NCBI GenBank assembly: GCA_015039465.1
Contig: MU130540.1
Span: forward strand, 35,623-99,622
Direction: 5' to 3'
Source of the DNA: Phlegmacium glaucopus
Lineage: Eukaryota; Basidiomycota; Agaricomycetes; Agaricales; Cortinariaceae
DNA: 64,000 nt
A model generated the notes under the pieces. It was given only the letters and a program-made list of their open reading frames with translations. It made no database searches and was not told the DNA's origin. Within the stretch, counting starts at the first letter, position 1. Each line of letters begins with the position of its first letter. A program made the translations under genes and the position numbers. This document shows, in pieces, positions 1 through 11,879 of this stretch.

Positions 1-880
1 AATTCAATCATCCATTCGACATCGCCGCAATATGCCAATCCTCTGCCAGAAACCCTGTCTCCGTTGCTTGAGAAACTCATTTCAGACTCTGCGTTTACCC
101 ATGTCATCTCTGGTACCTCGTCTTCAGCTAAATCCCTCCTTCCACGCGTAGCGGCTCGTCTGGATGCACCCACACTTTCAGATATTATCTCGCTGGAGCA
201 TGATTCCGCTTCCAACAGCACGACGTTCACTCGTCCTATCTACGCAGGGAACGCCATCGCCACAGTCCGTGCACCTTCCTCCGTACCCATAAAGTTTTTC
301 ACAGTGCGTTCCACTGCATTCTCCCCCGCTGAATCTACGTCAGAAGACGGGAGTGCTACAGTGCAAACTCTAGAGCCGGTGGAAGTCGCCAACCCACCCA
401 CTGAGCACCTTAAAACTACTATTGCTAAATCCGACAGACCGGATCTTGGAGTCGCCTCGCGGGTCGTTTCAGGTGGTCGGGCACTCAAGGACGCAAAAAC
501 GTTCGCTTCGACACTCTATCCTCTAGCTGATGTCCTTGGAGCAGCGGTAGGCGCTTCACGGGCGGCAGTGGACGCGGGGTACGCAGATAACTCCTTGCAA
601 GTGGGACAGACAGGGAAAGTGGTGGCTCCGGAGCTGTATATAGCCATTGGAATTTCTGGAGCGATCCAACATTTAGCAGGCATGAAGGATTCAAAGTTAA
701 TCGTGGCTATCAACAAGGTCCGTGATATCTTACTATCAATTCTGTGGTCAAGTTTGTTGACAGAGGCGGTACTTATCGCTATAGGACTCGGATGCCCCAA
801 TTTTCCAGGTAGCCGACTTTGGTTTGGTGGCCGATCTTTTTGAGGCTGTTCCAGAGTTGGTTGAGAAGTTGAAGCAGTAG
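1..880 (+). CDS. ETFA: Electron transfer flavoprotein alpha subunit, 5' partial
   Basis: Mitochondrial matrix flavoprotein subunit that passes electrons from acyl-CoA dehydrogenases to ETF-ubiquinone oxidoreductase. The frame is open from base 1, so the N-terminus lies outside the window. Exons 1-717 and 785-880, with a GT-AG intron at 718-784. The C-terminal FAD-binding domain is clear: [12 protein letters not shown], then [51 protein letters not shown] and AINK joining to [19 protein letters not shown] across the intron. The frame ends [10 protein letters not shown] then TAG. The preceding domain ([22 protein letters not shown]) is also typical. Nothing looks broken. Splicing is needed because the unspliced frame runs into a stop at 843. 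Confidence 0.93.
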
Positions 881-1740
881 ATGATGGATCAGACATTGTA
901 CATGCGACACAAGCATTGAAACGAGAGAGAGAAGAAAACATTATTTTTCCTGTCCTGTACTCATCAACCTGCTGGAATACACCTCAACAGTGGGAACTCC
1001 AGGGAAGGATCTCTACTGTTAGATGGACTTTTGCTCAGAACGGGGCCATCTTAAACTCAACTTTGCGGGCGAAGAGGCAAAAAATTTAATCGAATGTGCT
1101 ATGGGTTCCAGTGTCCTTTTGATAGATATTGTATTCATGATGAGTAATGAGAGAGTCCGACAAATCGCTGAGACGTGTATTCTAGCGCCTGATAAATACA
1201 AGGTGCTAGGTAAAATGCCACGATGAACGGAAACCTTTCAACTGATGACAGGAAGCTTGAGAGTATCGCAGTTACAGCTAATCCGGGTCCGTCCTTGTAC
1301 GGAACTTTGAAAATAACACGGCGACCGACGGTCATCAACAATCTGTATAGATTAATCTTGAAAAAGACCGTTGCAGGAACCGAGTACATAAACCTAGATT
1401 GAGAAAAGAATAGTATTAGTAAGTGTAGATGCAAATAGCTGAAAGATTGAGCAGAGAAAATAAGTGTCAGAATTGCAGAAGTTGGATCAGCAAGGAGAAT
1501 AAATTCCCTAAGACTGTTGAGCTTGATAATGTGATTGGTGTTCATCACACATAGGGAAGAGAGAGAGGCACAGAGAAAAACAAGAAACTCACTATGGTGA
1601 AGACGACATGGCAGACAACAAACCACAGGGAAAGAAGAACGAAAAAAAAAAACTTGACTTATGGTGATGATTCAATCTCCGACACAAAAATGTTTCCCAT
1701 GCCGTCGGGATCGTTTGACCTTATCTAAGGACCAGTCACC
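881..1740. other. Intergenic, ETFA to UPF3
   Basis: About 860 bases with only short frames on both strands that lack recognisable motifs. It should hold the ETFA 3' UTR and the UPF3 promoter. No repeat or RNA gene seen. Confidence 0.6.
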
Positions 1741-3483
1741 ATGTCCTCAAACCCCGCCGTCTCATCCAAAACTCCTCAGAAACCACGAAAAGAAAAGGAT
1801 AAAGAACGAGACAAAGAAAGGAAACTTTCTCAAGCAGAGCCTAATAATGAACGCTTAAAGACAGTGGTACGCAGGCTACCACCCAACTTGCCAGAAGAGA
1901 TTTTCTGGCAGAGCGTACAACCTTGGGTATCCGAGGATACAACCGTTTGGAAGATTTACTATCCTGGAAAGCTTCGGAAACGGTAAACTGCCTTTGTTTT
2001 TTTTGGGGGGTAAATTGGTTTCTCATTTTCTTGATAAGTGCGAACAAGGAGAATATCCCATCACGCGCGTATATTGGGTTCAAGGCGAAAGAACAACTGG
2101 CTCTATTCAGTCGTGAGTATGATGGTCATCTTTTTAGGGATAAAACAGGTGATGATCCTTCGCCTTCCTGGATGACCAACTGCTGATCTGCCTATAGGTG
2201 CTGAATTTCAGGCTGTTGTCGAGTTCGCACCATATCCTAAGATCCCTTCCGAGAAGCGTAAACCAGACAATCGTAATGCTACTATTGAGAAAGGTATGGT
2301 TTGTATCTGCCCCCCCCCCCCCGCTCTTGGATGTTGTCTGAGTCTTGAGGGTAGATGAAGATTTCATCTCTTTCGTCGAGTCTCTGAAACGCCCAGCAAA
2401 TGCTGAACATGTAACTTTGGAATCTCTTAGTACGTTATTCACATTGAGATGTTGGATACTACTTGGCTAACAGAATATCCTCTAGTCGCCTCTACACAGC
2501 CTATACCTCAACCGAAGTCGACCCCGCTTCTCGAAGCACTCAAGGCAGAGAAAAGCGCAAACAAGGACAAGGAAGCAATCCTACGTAATCATGCCCACTA
2601 CAGTCAAATTATCGCTCCAGCTTCGCGAAAGGAAGATAAGAAAAAGGGTACTCCAGCACCTCAACCTCAGGCATCCAAAGCATCCGAAGGGACATCTGCG
2701 AATGTAACTAACCACATCGTTGGCACTGGAGGCAAGAAATCATCAAAGAAAGGTCAAGCTCATGTTCAGGGTCCTCCGCCCATTTCCCCCACGCTTCCAA
2801 AGGTAGCCTCAGCAGCGACTGATTCAAGTTCAGCCCCCAAGAACCCCACAGGCGGCCCTGGCGCCGAACCTACCAAACCCGTCAAAGCTCCTCGAGCGCC
2901 TCGAGTTATTCCACAGAGTAGAGCCCCGTCAAACAATTCAATCCCGAATGCCACTGTTGGTGACGCTCCTTCAGCTGAAGCTCCTGCTCGTCGGAGTCGC
3001 CCAGTCATTGGTCTAGCGTCACGTCAGTTCGAAGCTGCCTTGAGTGGTGTTGCTGGTCGTGGGGGGAGAGCAAAAGGTGAAAAAGGAAGGGAGAAGGAGT
3101 CCTTGGCTCCGGCAAGCAATGCCAATGATGTCCCAAGCGGAGCTGCTCCTGATTCTTCGTCAGCTGCTGCTACTACTTCGAATCAAGTGGAGCCACCTTC
3201 TTCACCGAAGAAGGAAAGGACCAGACGGGGAGGTGGTGGTCGTCATAAGGCCGGAGATTCTGGTGGAGCACCTCCAGTCAAAATTTCAGGGATCTTGCAG
3301 CGTGTTGACACTTCCCCGTCTGCAGCCATTGGAAAAGGCGTGTCTGAAGGTTCGATTGATGTCGGTGTAAATTCTGCTACCGGCATAGTAGTGGGGAGTG
3401 GAAATAGAGGCAGCGGAAGGCGAGGTCGGGGTCATATGAAAGACAAGGGGGTAGCCCCGCCTACCCTACAAAGTGGCGGTTGA
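1741..3483 (+). CDS. UPF3: UPF3 / Smg-4 family nonsense-mediated mRNA decay factor
   Basis: Adaptor of nonsense-mediated mRNA decay that links exon-junction complexes or mRNA to UPF2/UPF1. Five exons: 1741-1982, 2039-2148, 2198-2293, 2355-2429 and 2486-3483, all phase-consistent, about 506 aa. After a Lys/Glu-rich N-terminus the Smg4/UPF3 RNP-like domain runs from about residue 38 to 200: KTVVRRLPPNLPEEIFWQSV, ENIPSRAYIGFK, AEFQAVVEFAPYPKIP, then DEDFISFVESLKRP. The long C-terminal half is low complexity (Ala/Pro/Ser, then RGGRAKGEKGREKE and RRGGGGRHK), usual for fungal UPF3 tails. The start was chosen because it opens the conserved frame with no earlier in-frame ATG. Intron 3 contains a poly-C run near 2310. 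Confidence 0.9.
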
Positions 3484-3869
3484 AGCACTGACTGACAACC
3501 CCAACGAGGTATTTCTTTCAACCAATAATAGTTATACTTATAATTGACCAGGCGTGATCAGATTGTCTTAACGCTAATTACAAAGACCAACTGCAATCAC
3601 TGCTACTTTGACCCGAGTCATGTTTACTTCACGTGCGATTCCATTTATAGCGATGCACAACCCTGAGCACCGTTCACATGCCGCTTGCTCTATAGGAGAG
3701 CTCACTATGCATCGGAAGTGCTCTCTTTGTGAGTATTGCTTGAAATCCGAAATGAATTCCTATGTATCTTGTATCGTAACATTCTGCATTTCTGGAAGAA
3801 ATAAAGAGTATTTCATCGTAAACACTGCTTCCGTATAAAAACTGGTACTATGTAGGAGAAGATTTGTCT
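3484..3869. other. Intergenic, UPF3 to first ICMT copy
   Basis: The two genes converge here. No coding frame with recognisable motifs. The part near 3,700-3,850 resembles the 3' flanks of the other ICMT copies. Confidence 0.5.
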
Positions 3870-4662
3870 CTAGTATATACCAGGAAAGACGGAGTATGGA
3901 ACTTTCTCCGCCCACTCGTCCCACTTCGTTCCGAACTGCTTTCTGAGCGCCGCGTCCTCCTTCGACATTCTTTCCAGCACAAGGTAGGAGGTTGCCAAGT
4001 TGAATACGGTGAAGTATGTCACGACAAGTATTCTCCCCAATACTGTGTTCCACAACCCCGACTCCATAATCCACGTCCCTTTACCCAATTGCCAGGGGAA
4101 CCATGCAAAAAATACCATCACCAGGCCTGTGTAACTCGGATGACGAACGACAGCGTATGGGCCAGAGACGATAAGCTCGTGATCCTTCTGAATACTGGCC
4201 TCAAATCGGAAGAATCGTCCCAGGTGGCGGTAAGTCATCATCCTTATCCATGTTCCCAACACCATTACAAGCACTCCCAGTGCAGCAACCTTTGTCAAGC
4301 GGAGGTTGTCTGGCTTGCCACCTCTCCAAATAAACAGCGACAAAAATAATTGTGACAAGGTCCATGAAGGAGTCGCAGATGCCAGGATGGTTGCTATCTC
4401 AGCAGCGGCAACAAATAATTGTAAGAGCTATAATCCAAGAGGGGGGAACGGTTCAACAAAAGTTTATTGCGCTGAATAGTCTTTGTTAAAAATAATCGCT
4501 CACGGAGGCAATGTAGGGCATCCATTTGACCCATGACGCATTTTCCATTGGCACTTGCGAGGTGATGCGTTCATCTTTTGGTGGTGGAGGGTTAGGTGCG
4601 GTTATAGACCTATTGAAGGCCCAAGTTTCAAGGACAATAAACGGGATCTTTGTTAGGGACAT
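3870..4662 (-). CDS. ICMT-like protein, type A copy 1
   Basis: Member of the isoprenylcysteine carboxyl methyltransferase (Ste14/ICMT) family, integral ER-membrane enzymes that methylate the carboxyl group of prenylated C-terminal cysteines using S-adenosylmethionine. Exon 1 4504-4662 (53 codons, MSLTKIPFIVLETWAF start), intron 4428-4503, exon 2 3870-4427. The catalytic C-terminal region is present: RHLGRFFRFEASIQKDHELI, SGPYAVVRHPSYTG, LERMSKEDAALRKQFGTKWDEWAEKVPY, ending FPGIY. Several hydrophobic stretches fit membrane spans. About 238 aa, normal for the family. First of six minus-strand copies and the most diverged of the type A group (exon 2 is one codon longer; exon 1 ends KWMPYIAS). 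The substrate is not known from sequence. Confidence 0.88.
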
Positions 4663-6027
4663 TTAATTCACTGCTTCTGATCCTTGGAAGACCATCTATA
4701 CTTATAAGCCGTGGCTCGTATTCGCGTCCAAAAATATTTAAGTGTTGGCATGATTCCGATCTATTGTTTCACTCGGAAATGAGGCTTGACCGTGGTGGAT
4801 AAGAATCGGTTGATGGGAAAAGGAAGTTAAAGATTGCCGAAGGTCCAACTTTGAGCCTGAACGTTGAACACTGTTCGCTAGGTTATATCAGTGCATATCC
4901 CAGTCAAAGCGATCGTGGACACAGAACACACACTAAAGTCTAATAGGCAGCTTCTGACATAAGTAATGACAAATCTTTTCTGACAAATTATCTGACCGAG
5001 ACCGTGAAGCTCCGTGAAGCCCGAGGAAGTCTGAGTAAGTCCATTTTTTAACGCGAAAACGGGCTACGACGGGCACACGAGGCGACTATTACGGGGTAAC
5101 TCGTGTTGGATGAATGAAGAGGAATAGTGGTGACAATCTATCAATCTCAGAGGCCTTGGATACCAATGAATTGGAATGTTGAAATCAAAATAGCAATTAT
5201 GGATGGGTACAAGAGCAAGCTACACTCGGTAAGACACGTATATGAAAGCCAAATTCCACGCAATTCCAGAGCTGGTGTTTCCAAACGTGCTACTCTTATG
5301 ACCCACGATTCCCTCTCGCTGTTCCTCAAAATCCCACCGGTAGCAGCCGTGTATATGAGCATGGGAAGGACCACATTGTCCTCAACTTTGGTGGCAGAAA
5401 TGGCAAAATGTACAACCTTGGGTATCTAAAGATGTAACCCATTCTATCGAGGGCAAACTTGAAACTTCATTGCACATATTTATAGTCTCGAAAAACTTGG
5501 CAGCAACTGAAAGGCTACTAGAGTACTAAAGTCCAACACTCTGCGATCACCGCTGCAAAACTGGTCATATTTACCTAACATGTCTAGCAGTACGTATAGG
5601 TTGGTGATCTGGAATCACTCGTCAATAGCAGTCAGATCTTCTTAAACGGCTTTAAACGGCTTTGGCTTAAAATTAAAAAGCGACGCTCGCTGTATGGGCA
5701 ATCGTCCGAGTCATAATTATGCACACAGTAAGCACGTAGTTAAATCGATTTACCGTTTGGCTGAAATTTTCGTGTCGCCATAGGATGGGTTCAGGCTTGG
5801 TACGTATTCAGTTGCTACCTCGTCTTGGAGGCAGGAGAGCTCACTACGCATCGGAAGTGCTCCGTTCCAAGTGTATTAATACTGGTTGCTAATAAGTAGG
5901 TCATCTGAGGCCTATACGATCTCTGCATTTCTGGTGGTGAAATACAAAACAAGCCTCAAATTTGTCTTCATTTTATCGCAAACATTTCTGTATAAAGAGG
6001 AATTCTACAATCTTTGGACGTTGTCTC
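4663..6027. other. Spacer between ICMT copies A1 and A2
   Basis: Holds the A1 promoter and A2 3' flank. A 100-codon frame at 5127-5429 has no recognisable domain and is probably chance. The stretch 5,830-6,010 matches the 3' flank of the other type A copies (shared words on the pattern gagctcactacgcatcgga). Confidence 0.5.
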
Positions 6028-6808
6028 CTAGTAAACACCAGGAAAGATGGAGTATGGAACTCTCTTCGCCCAGTCGTCCCACTTCGTTCCGAATCGATTC
6101 CTAAGCGATGCGTCCTCCTTCGACATCCTTTCCAGTACAAGGTAGGAGGTTAAGATGATTATGCCCAAATAAATCACCACGAGCATTTTCCCCAACGTCG
6201 TCTGCCACAAACCCGACTCCATAACCCAAGACCCTTTACTCATCTGCCAGGGGAACCATCCAATGTATACCAACATTAACCCTGTGTAACTCGGATGACG
6301 AACGATAGAGTACGGGCCAGAAACGATAAGCTCGTGGTCCTTCTGAATACTGGCCTCAAATCGGAAGAATCGTCCCAGGTGGCGGTAAGTCATCAGCCTT
6401 ATCCATGTTCCCAACACCATTACAAGCACTCCCAGTGCAGCAACGTTTGTCATGCGAAGGTTGTCTGACTTGCCATCTCTCCAAATGAGTAGCGATAGAA
6501 ATAATTGTGATAGGGTCCACGAAGGGGTCACAGATGCCAGGATAGTCGCTATCTCAGCAGTGGCAACAAATAATTGTAGGACCTACCCAAAGGTTATTTA
6601 GTTAGTGAGTTTTTTGAGTCTGCTGAATAGTTTCCCAATAATCGCTCACCCTGACAATAAAGGCCGCCCATTGAGTATATTTAGGATTTTCCATGGGCAC
6701 TCGTGAGGTGATGCGTTCATTTTCTGAGGGTGGAGGATTGGGTGGTGTCATAGACGTATTAAATGCCCAGGTTGCAAGGAGGATAAATGGGATCTTGTTT
6801 AGAGACAT
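6028..6808 (-). CDS. ICMT-like protein, type A copy 2
   Basis: Paralogue of the neighbouring ICMT-family genes. Exon 1 6650-6808 (53 codons, MSLNKIPFILLATWAF), intron 6583-6649 with GTGAGC donor, exon 2 6028-6582 (185 codons including stop). Shows MTYRHLGRFFRFEASIQ, SGPYSIVRHPSYTG, MESGLWQTTLGKML and KRVPYSIFPGVY. Length about 237 aa, frame intact. Exon lengths of 159 and 555 are identical to copies A3 and A4. Inference: membrane CaaX-cysteine methyltransferase, with possible redundancy or substrate specialisation among copies. Confidence 0.88.
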
Positions 6809-8040
6809 TTTTCACCGCAAATTTGATCTTTGGAAAAACTCATGGCCCTTTTATTATGCACATCCCAGGTCCCCTGTTGCTGCCACGAGGAGACATTTTT
6901 CACTCATGAATGCATGTTCCTGGGAACGAACACCACCAGTTGAGGAAAGAAGGCAGTCAAATGGTTCGTTCACCACAAAACCTGCTGAGAATACATACAT
7001 AATAGGCCAGTATCGATGATAAAATTAGCACTTCATTTTGTGGCTTTGGGGCTGTTTGACATGTATCACATACCCCAAGGGAAAATCGCCCGAAGGTAAA
7101 TAACGTGTTAGAATGGGTTTCTACATAGTTTTTAAAACCGGCTGGCCTCATTCGAGATGACATTTGAACGGTTGAACAGTTATTCCGCTGTCATTCATGG
7201 GGAATCATCGATAAAAACTGGCCGAGAGTATGTTTCATTTACATAAATTCAAAAACAGTCTGCAACATGTGTTGAAGATCCCGTTATCTTCGTAGATATA
7301 TGTCAAACCCACGGCAATCCAAAAACAAAAAAAAAAACAGCAGCAGCCGATTCCCTTTAAGGAGTATGAGGACTGGGCCAGCTTCTTCGACCTGAGCCTC
7401 ACGGCATCTATTTGTCCGTGTTTAGCCAGTCGGCTTCTGTCGGATCTTGGACTAATTTTATTTCACACTCAGCTGAAGTGCCGACATTTGGCTCGTCGAA
7501 CCAAAAGGCCAAGGTCTGTCATTCCACCAAATCTCTCGAAACTAACAGTCGCCATCTACAGAGCGCTAGGAGTCCAGTTTGAATGCTTCTAGTCGATTTG
7601 AGGAGCACGAACGACCCCCCATCCACTCACAACTGCATGTCCCTGGATCAGCTTTAAAATAAAAGTCATGGGCGCTATGCGGATAAGTTAATAGTATCGT
7701 ACGATATCTGTTCGACACTTGATCTGACAGAACTCGGGTCTGCCGTGCTGAATGCAATGGCCCACTCAAACCAGTATTTACCCCACGTGTCTAGCGGTAT
7801 ACGTCTAGCACGTCTTGGAGGAGAGCTCGCCACACATCGGAAATGATCTGTTCCAAGTCACATTGTGGCATTACTAGTTGCCAGGTCAGAGTCTGAGGCT
7901 CATACGGTCTCTGCATTTCTGGTGGCGAAATATAAAACAAGCCTCAAAAAAATTGTCTTCATTCTATCGCAAACATGTCTATATAAACAGGACTCTACGG
8001 TCGATCAACTTGAAGCTTTGGACGTTCAAAAACTTGTCTC
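6809..8040. other. Spacer between ICMT copies A2 and A3
   Basis: Upstream region of A2 followed by the 3' flank of A3. Sequence near 6,955-7,025 is homologous to the region downstream of the MITE at 9,455 and to 12,860-12,960, so spacers were duplicated with the genes. No coding region supported. Confidence 0.5.
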
Positions 8041-8819
8041 CTAGTAAATACCGGGAAAGATGGAATACGGAACTCTCTTCGCCCAGTCGTCCCACTTGGT
8101 TCCAAATCGGTTCTTAAGCGATGCGTCCTCCTTCGACATCCTTTCCAGGACAAGGTAGGAAGTTAAGATGAACTTGCTCAAGCATATCACCACGAGCAAT
8201 TTACCCAACGTCGTGTTCCACAAACCCGACTCCATAACCCAGGACCCTTTACTCATCTGCCAGGGGAACCATCCAATGAATACCAACATTAAGCCTGTGT
8301 AACTCGGATGGCGAACGACAGAGTATGGGCCAGAGACGATAAGCTCGTGATCCTTCTGAATACTGGCCTCAAATCGGAAGAATCGTCCCAGGTGGCGGTA
8401 AGTCATCAGCCTAATCCATCCTCCTAACACCAATACAAGCACTCCTAGTGCAGCAACGTTTGACAAGCGAAGGTTGTCCGGCTTGCCATCTCTCCAAATG
8501 AGCAACGATAAAAATAATTGTGATAGGGTCCATGAAGGGGTCGCAGATGCCAGGATAGTTGTTATCTCAGCGGCGGAAACAAATAATTGTAGGACCTACC
8601 CAAAGGTTATTTAGTTAGTGGGTTTTGACTCTGCTGAATAGTTTCCCAATAATCGCTCACCTTGACAGTGAAGGTCACCCATTGAGTATATTTAGGATTT
8701 TCCATGAGCACTCGCGAGGTGATACGTTCACTCTCTGGCGGTGGAGGGTTGGGTGCTGTCATCGCCGTATTAAACGCCCAGGTTGCAAGGAGGATAAATG
8801 GGATCTTGGTTAGAGGCAT
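8041..8819 (-). CDS. ICMT-like protein, type A copy 3
   Basis: Third type A member of the array. Exon 1 8661-8819 (MPLTKIPFILLATWAF), intron 8596-8660, exon 2 8041-8595. The frame is intact, about 237 aa. Conserved ICMT signature: RHLGRFFRFEASIQKDHELI, SGPYSVVRHPSYTG, GWFPWQMSKGSWVMESGLWN, LERMSKEDASLKNRFGTKWD. Upstream it carries the same spacer as copy A4, but that spacer is interrupted by a 381-bp MITE at 9074-9454. Function as for the other copies: predicted prenylcysteine carboxyl methyltransferase in the ER membrane. Confidence 0.88.
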
Positions 8820-9073
8820 TATTCACCGCAAATTGAATCTTGGAAAAGACTCATGGCTCTTTTATTATGCACATCCCAGGTCCCCCCTTCCCCGAAAGTA
8901 TTCGAAACGCTACTTATTTTTGATTCCATGACTTGGAGGAGATACTATCTCAATCCACTCTGGGAAAGAGCACCGGTAAGAATCTAAGATGGCCATGCAT
9001 CCGCGCAGACGATACCCCCTTTTTTTTCGGGTGTCAATTTAAAAGACTATACGCTTAGGAGCCAATCAAATGG

Positions 9074-9454
9074 TAGTCTCGTACCAACGTGTGGACGAAA
9101 GTCCGTCACATGGCCAGTGTTGCCCGGGTCACAACCATTAGATAAAAAAGGTAGTCTGAGATGGAAATGATTACAATTTTTTATTGCCGGACTATGATAG
9201 CGTGACAAGGAATAAAAAATGAGCCATCATTTTGAATGAAGGCTTGTCCCACCTGCGTGAACTTGAAAAATACAAAGAATTGAGATTTATATTCCTAGGA
9301 TGCCTTTAAACATATTCTGTCTATGATGTTGACCTCGGAAGTCACTTCACAGGACACTATAAATTCATTTACCCAAAACTATGCACTGCCCTGATGAAAT
9401 GCGGACTTTGTTATAAGCCCCTCTCACGTTGGAGAGGTGGCTTAGTTGAGCCTA
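9074..9454. mobile_element. MITE-like element, copy 1, 10-bp target duplication
   Basis: Begins TAGTCTCGTACC and ends GTTGAGCCTA, flanked by the direct repeat aatcaaatgg at 9064-9073 and 9455-9464. Near-identical to the element at 20237-20637. It lacks about 20 bases of an internal hairpin near its left end. No coding capacity. The duplicated spacer at 12,859-12,868 carries the same target word once, with no insert. A 9-10-bp duplication suggests the Mutator-like superfamily; terminal inverted repeats are weak (TAGtCTC against TAGgCTC). Confidence 0.85.
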
Positions 9455-10200
9455 AATCAAATGGTTCTTTCATAACAAAACCTGTTGAGAATACGTACAT
9501 AATAGGCCAATATCGACGGTAAATTTAGCATTTTCATTTTGTAAGGAAAAGCGCCTGCCAAAGATAAATAAATTTAAAATAATAACGCGGCAGAAGTAAA
9601 TTATCTTCGTGTTTGAATTGTCCTCAAAGGGGTTTCTAAATAAATTTGAACATGCTGTCATGCATGGGGAAGTGATAAGTAATCGATAATACAGAGGCTA
9701 TGATTCTTTTGTAGAAAGTGATGACAAACCGAACTGTTCGTATGGTGACGCGGTCGTCATATTTCTTTAGTAATGTAGCCTGTTTTCTTATTGTTCTTCT
9801 TAGCTCCAATATGCCCGTGAACCACTGGAAGTGGTGGCTTGCGTAGTACCAGAATGCGTTGTATAAATAGTGGACGAATACTATAGACTGATTTCTATGG
9901 TCCTTTGATCATCATCTTTTACATAAATTCAACCGGTCTGTCTACACATGCATGAACTCTGACATATCTACTTCACTGAAGAAGACTGTTGAAGATCCCG
10001 TTGTCTTCGTAGATATGTCAAATCCACCGCAGTTCACAAAAAAAAAGTATAACTTTTACGAACTCCGACATATCTAACTTGGCTGAAGAAGAGTGTTGAA
10101 GATCCCGTTATCATAGATATGTCAAATCTATCTCAGTTCAAAACAAAAAAAGTAGAGAAGCATTAACACCTTGCAACCACAAGGAGAAAGCAAACTAATT

Positions 10201-10910
10201 TTAGTAAGTTGTAGGGATCACAAAATATGGTACTTTCTTTGCCCATTCATCCCAGGCACTTCCGGATTGGCTGCGTCTTCCGCCCTCATACGCGAAAGCG
10301 TGAGTATCGAGACAAAGACGATGGTGTTTAAAGCATATGCAATAAACGGCCACTCGCGCCGTTCCACAAAAACCAACCAATATTCGCCAATAGTAGCCCC
10401 GTATAGCTCGGATGACGCACATAGGCGTATGGTCCAGAGACGATTAATTCGTGGTCTTACTGGATGCTGATATCGTAACGGAAGAACCGGCCTAGTCCAC
10501 GAAAGGTCCACATCTTCAACATCATACCTCCGGCGATCAGCGCAGCGTCTACGGTGGACATCCATACTAAGCTTGTGAGGTGCGCCACCGTTGGAAACAA
10601 GTTCTGAGAGGATGATTCAAGATAAATTTGATGACGGCGTAGCGTTGGCGATCAAAATTGCTGTTTCCAAGCCAGCAACTAACATCTGGGTAACCTGAAT
10701 ATAGAATTATCCGACGTCAGTCGTAGAAATTATAGCGACTAGCGTACATGCATGAAAATTTTTGAATCTGATTCTTCGAACTCTGGGTATGCCTATAGCA
10801 ATACTTGCTACCTGCTCCACCAAGTTCGAAGGAGGTGGTTGATGAACTGTCAACCCGACTTTGAAAAGGAGAGTGACGAGAGCGATAATCGTAATTTTGC
10901 TCAAGGACAT
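10201..10910 (-). pseudogene. ICMT-like type B pseudogene
   Basis: Broken paralogue of the intact gene at 13657-14427. The start region MSLSKITIIALVTLLFKVGL and the end WDEWAKKVPYFVIPTTY are recognisable, but the middle is in different frames. The segment corresponding to GSWVMESGLWTTVAGK in the intact copy is deleted (near 10,350). Several indels shift the frame around 10,460-10,600. The kept motifs show it was once a full gene. It forms a duplicated pair with A3, as the intact type B copy does with A4. Confidence 0.85.
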
Positions 10911-11879
10911 TCTGCCACAACCGTTTGGCATGTTGTCACTGGCTTTTTATACATATGTCATTTGAACCTCTGATTTTGTTATCTGGGTTATCTGTGTTAA
11001 ATTATTAATGGGGAAATGGGGTCGAGAAAAAACGGGGGCGTGTAGTTCAATCCATGGTGCGTGGACTGACGGGGCATTTTGGGCTGTTTTATTTTTGGGA
11101 AGGTTAAAATATAACTGGTTGGAGGGCTGCACGAGGCTGCACGCAGGATGAGAAAAACGTGTTCCATCACTAAAAAGGTTATTTTTTGAAAATTGGTGTC
11201 TTGAGGCTTGAAGGGCATAAATGATCGGAAATTTCGGGTTGAAGTACCTGTTAATGAGTGTTAATGTCAACACAATGTTGGCATATTTACCCTGAGTTTA
11301 TACCTAGAGTTCAAGTACAATCTAGGGAAAAGTGCAACTACAAGAGCAAACTTAGGGTTGAATAGCGCCCATTGTACTTGCAAATGGACTGACCGTGTTA
11401 TAAACTGCCAAATGTTGCAGGACACTACTAGTCTTGCCAGCAAAACAAATAAACAAAAGATCTACACGAAAAAATTACTCATTACTTCCAGATCATGTGA
11501 TCCTTACGTCAGAATGAATTCTACCGTCTGCATATGGTAACTTAAGGCAGAAGCGCTCGAGAACGCGCTACCGCGCGGAGAGAAGCCCTAACCATCACCT
11601 ATAAACACCCTAACCTACCTAACCTGCCATAAGGGAGAAGGGTGACTTTAACAAAAGAGAAACCACGCCCACTGGAGTTGAACCCACAACCCTGTACTTA
11701 TGAATGTTAGAGTAATACTAACCGTCAACTAACAGTTACACCCCCGGCCGTAAACATTCGATCTCTGCATCTCTGGTGGCGAAATATGAAGCAAGCTTCA
11801 AATTTGTCTTCATTTATCAACATTTTAACGCAAACATTTCTGTATAAAGAGGAATTCTACAATCTTTGGACGTTGTCTC
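10911..11879. other. Spacer with end of duplicated block and a tRNA-like sequence
   Basis: From 10,911 to about 11,482 the sequence parallels 14,428-14,987. The match stops abruptly at ttactcat, the stop-codon region of ORC3. From 11,483 to 11,760 the sequence is unrelated. On the minus strand at about 11,660-11,745 there is a B-box-like GGTTCAACTCC and an A-box-like TAGTTGACGGTTAG, but arms do not pair well. From 11,760 on it is type A 3' flank. Confidence 0.5.
11660..11745 (-). other. tRNA-like (pseudo-tRNA or SINE-head) sequence
   Basis: Reading the minus strand, an A-box-like TAGTTGACGGTTAG is followed about 45 bases later by the B-box-like GGTTCAACTCC. Acceptor and anticodon stems do not form cleanly, so I do not call a functional tRNA. 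Confidence 0.25.

Noticed and set aside
1135..1626. 163-codon minus-strand frame upstream of UPF3
   Set aside because: No conserved motif, AT-rich composition, and it lies in an ordinary promoter interval.
5127..5429. 100-codon frame between ICMT copies A1 and A2
   Set aside because: No motif, not preserved in the homologous spacers of the other copies.
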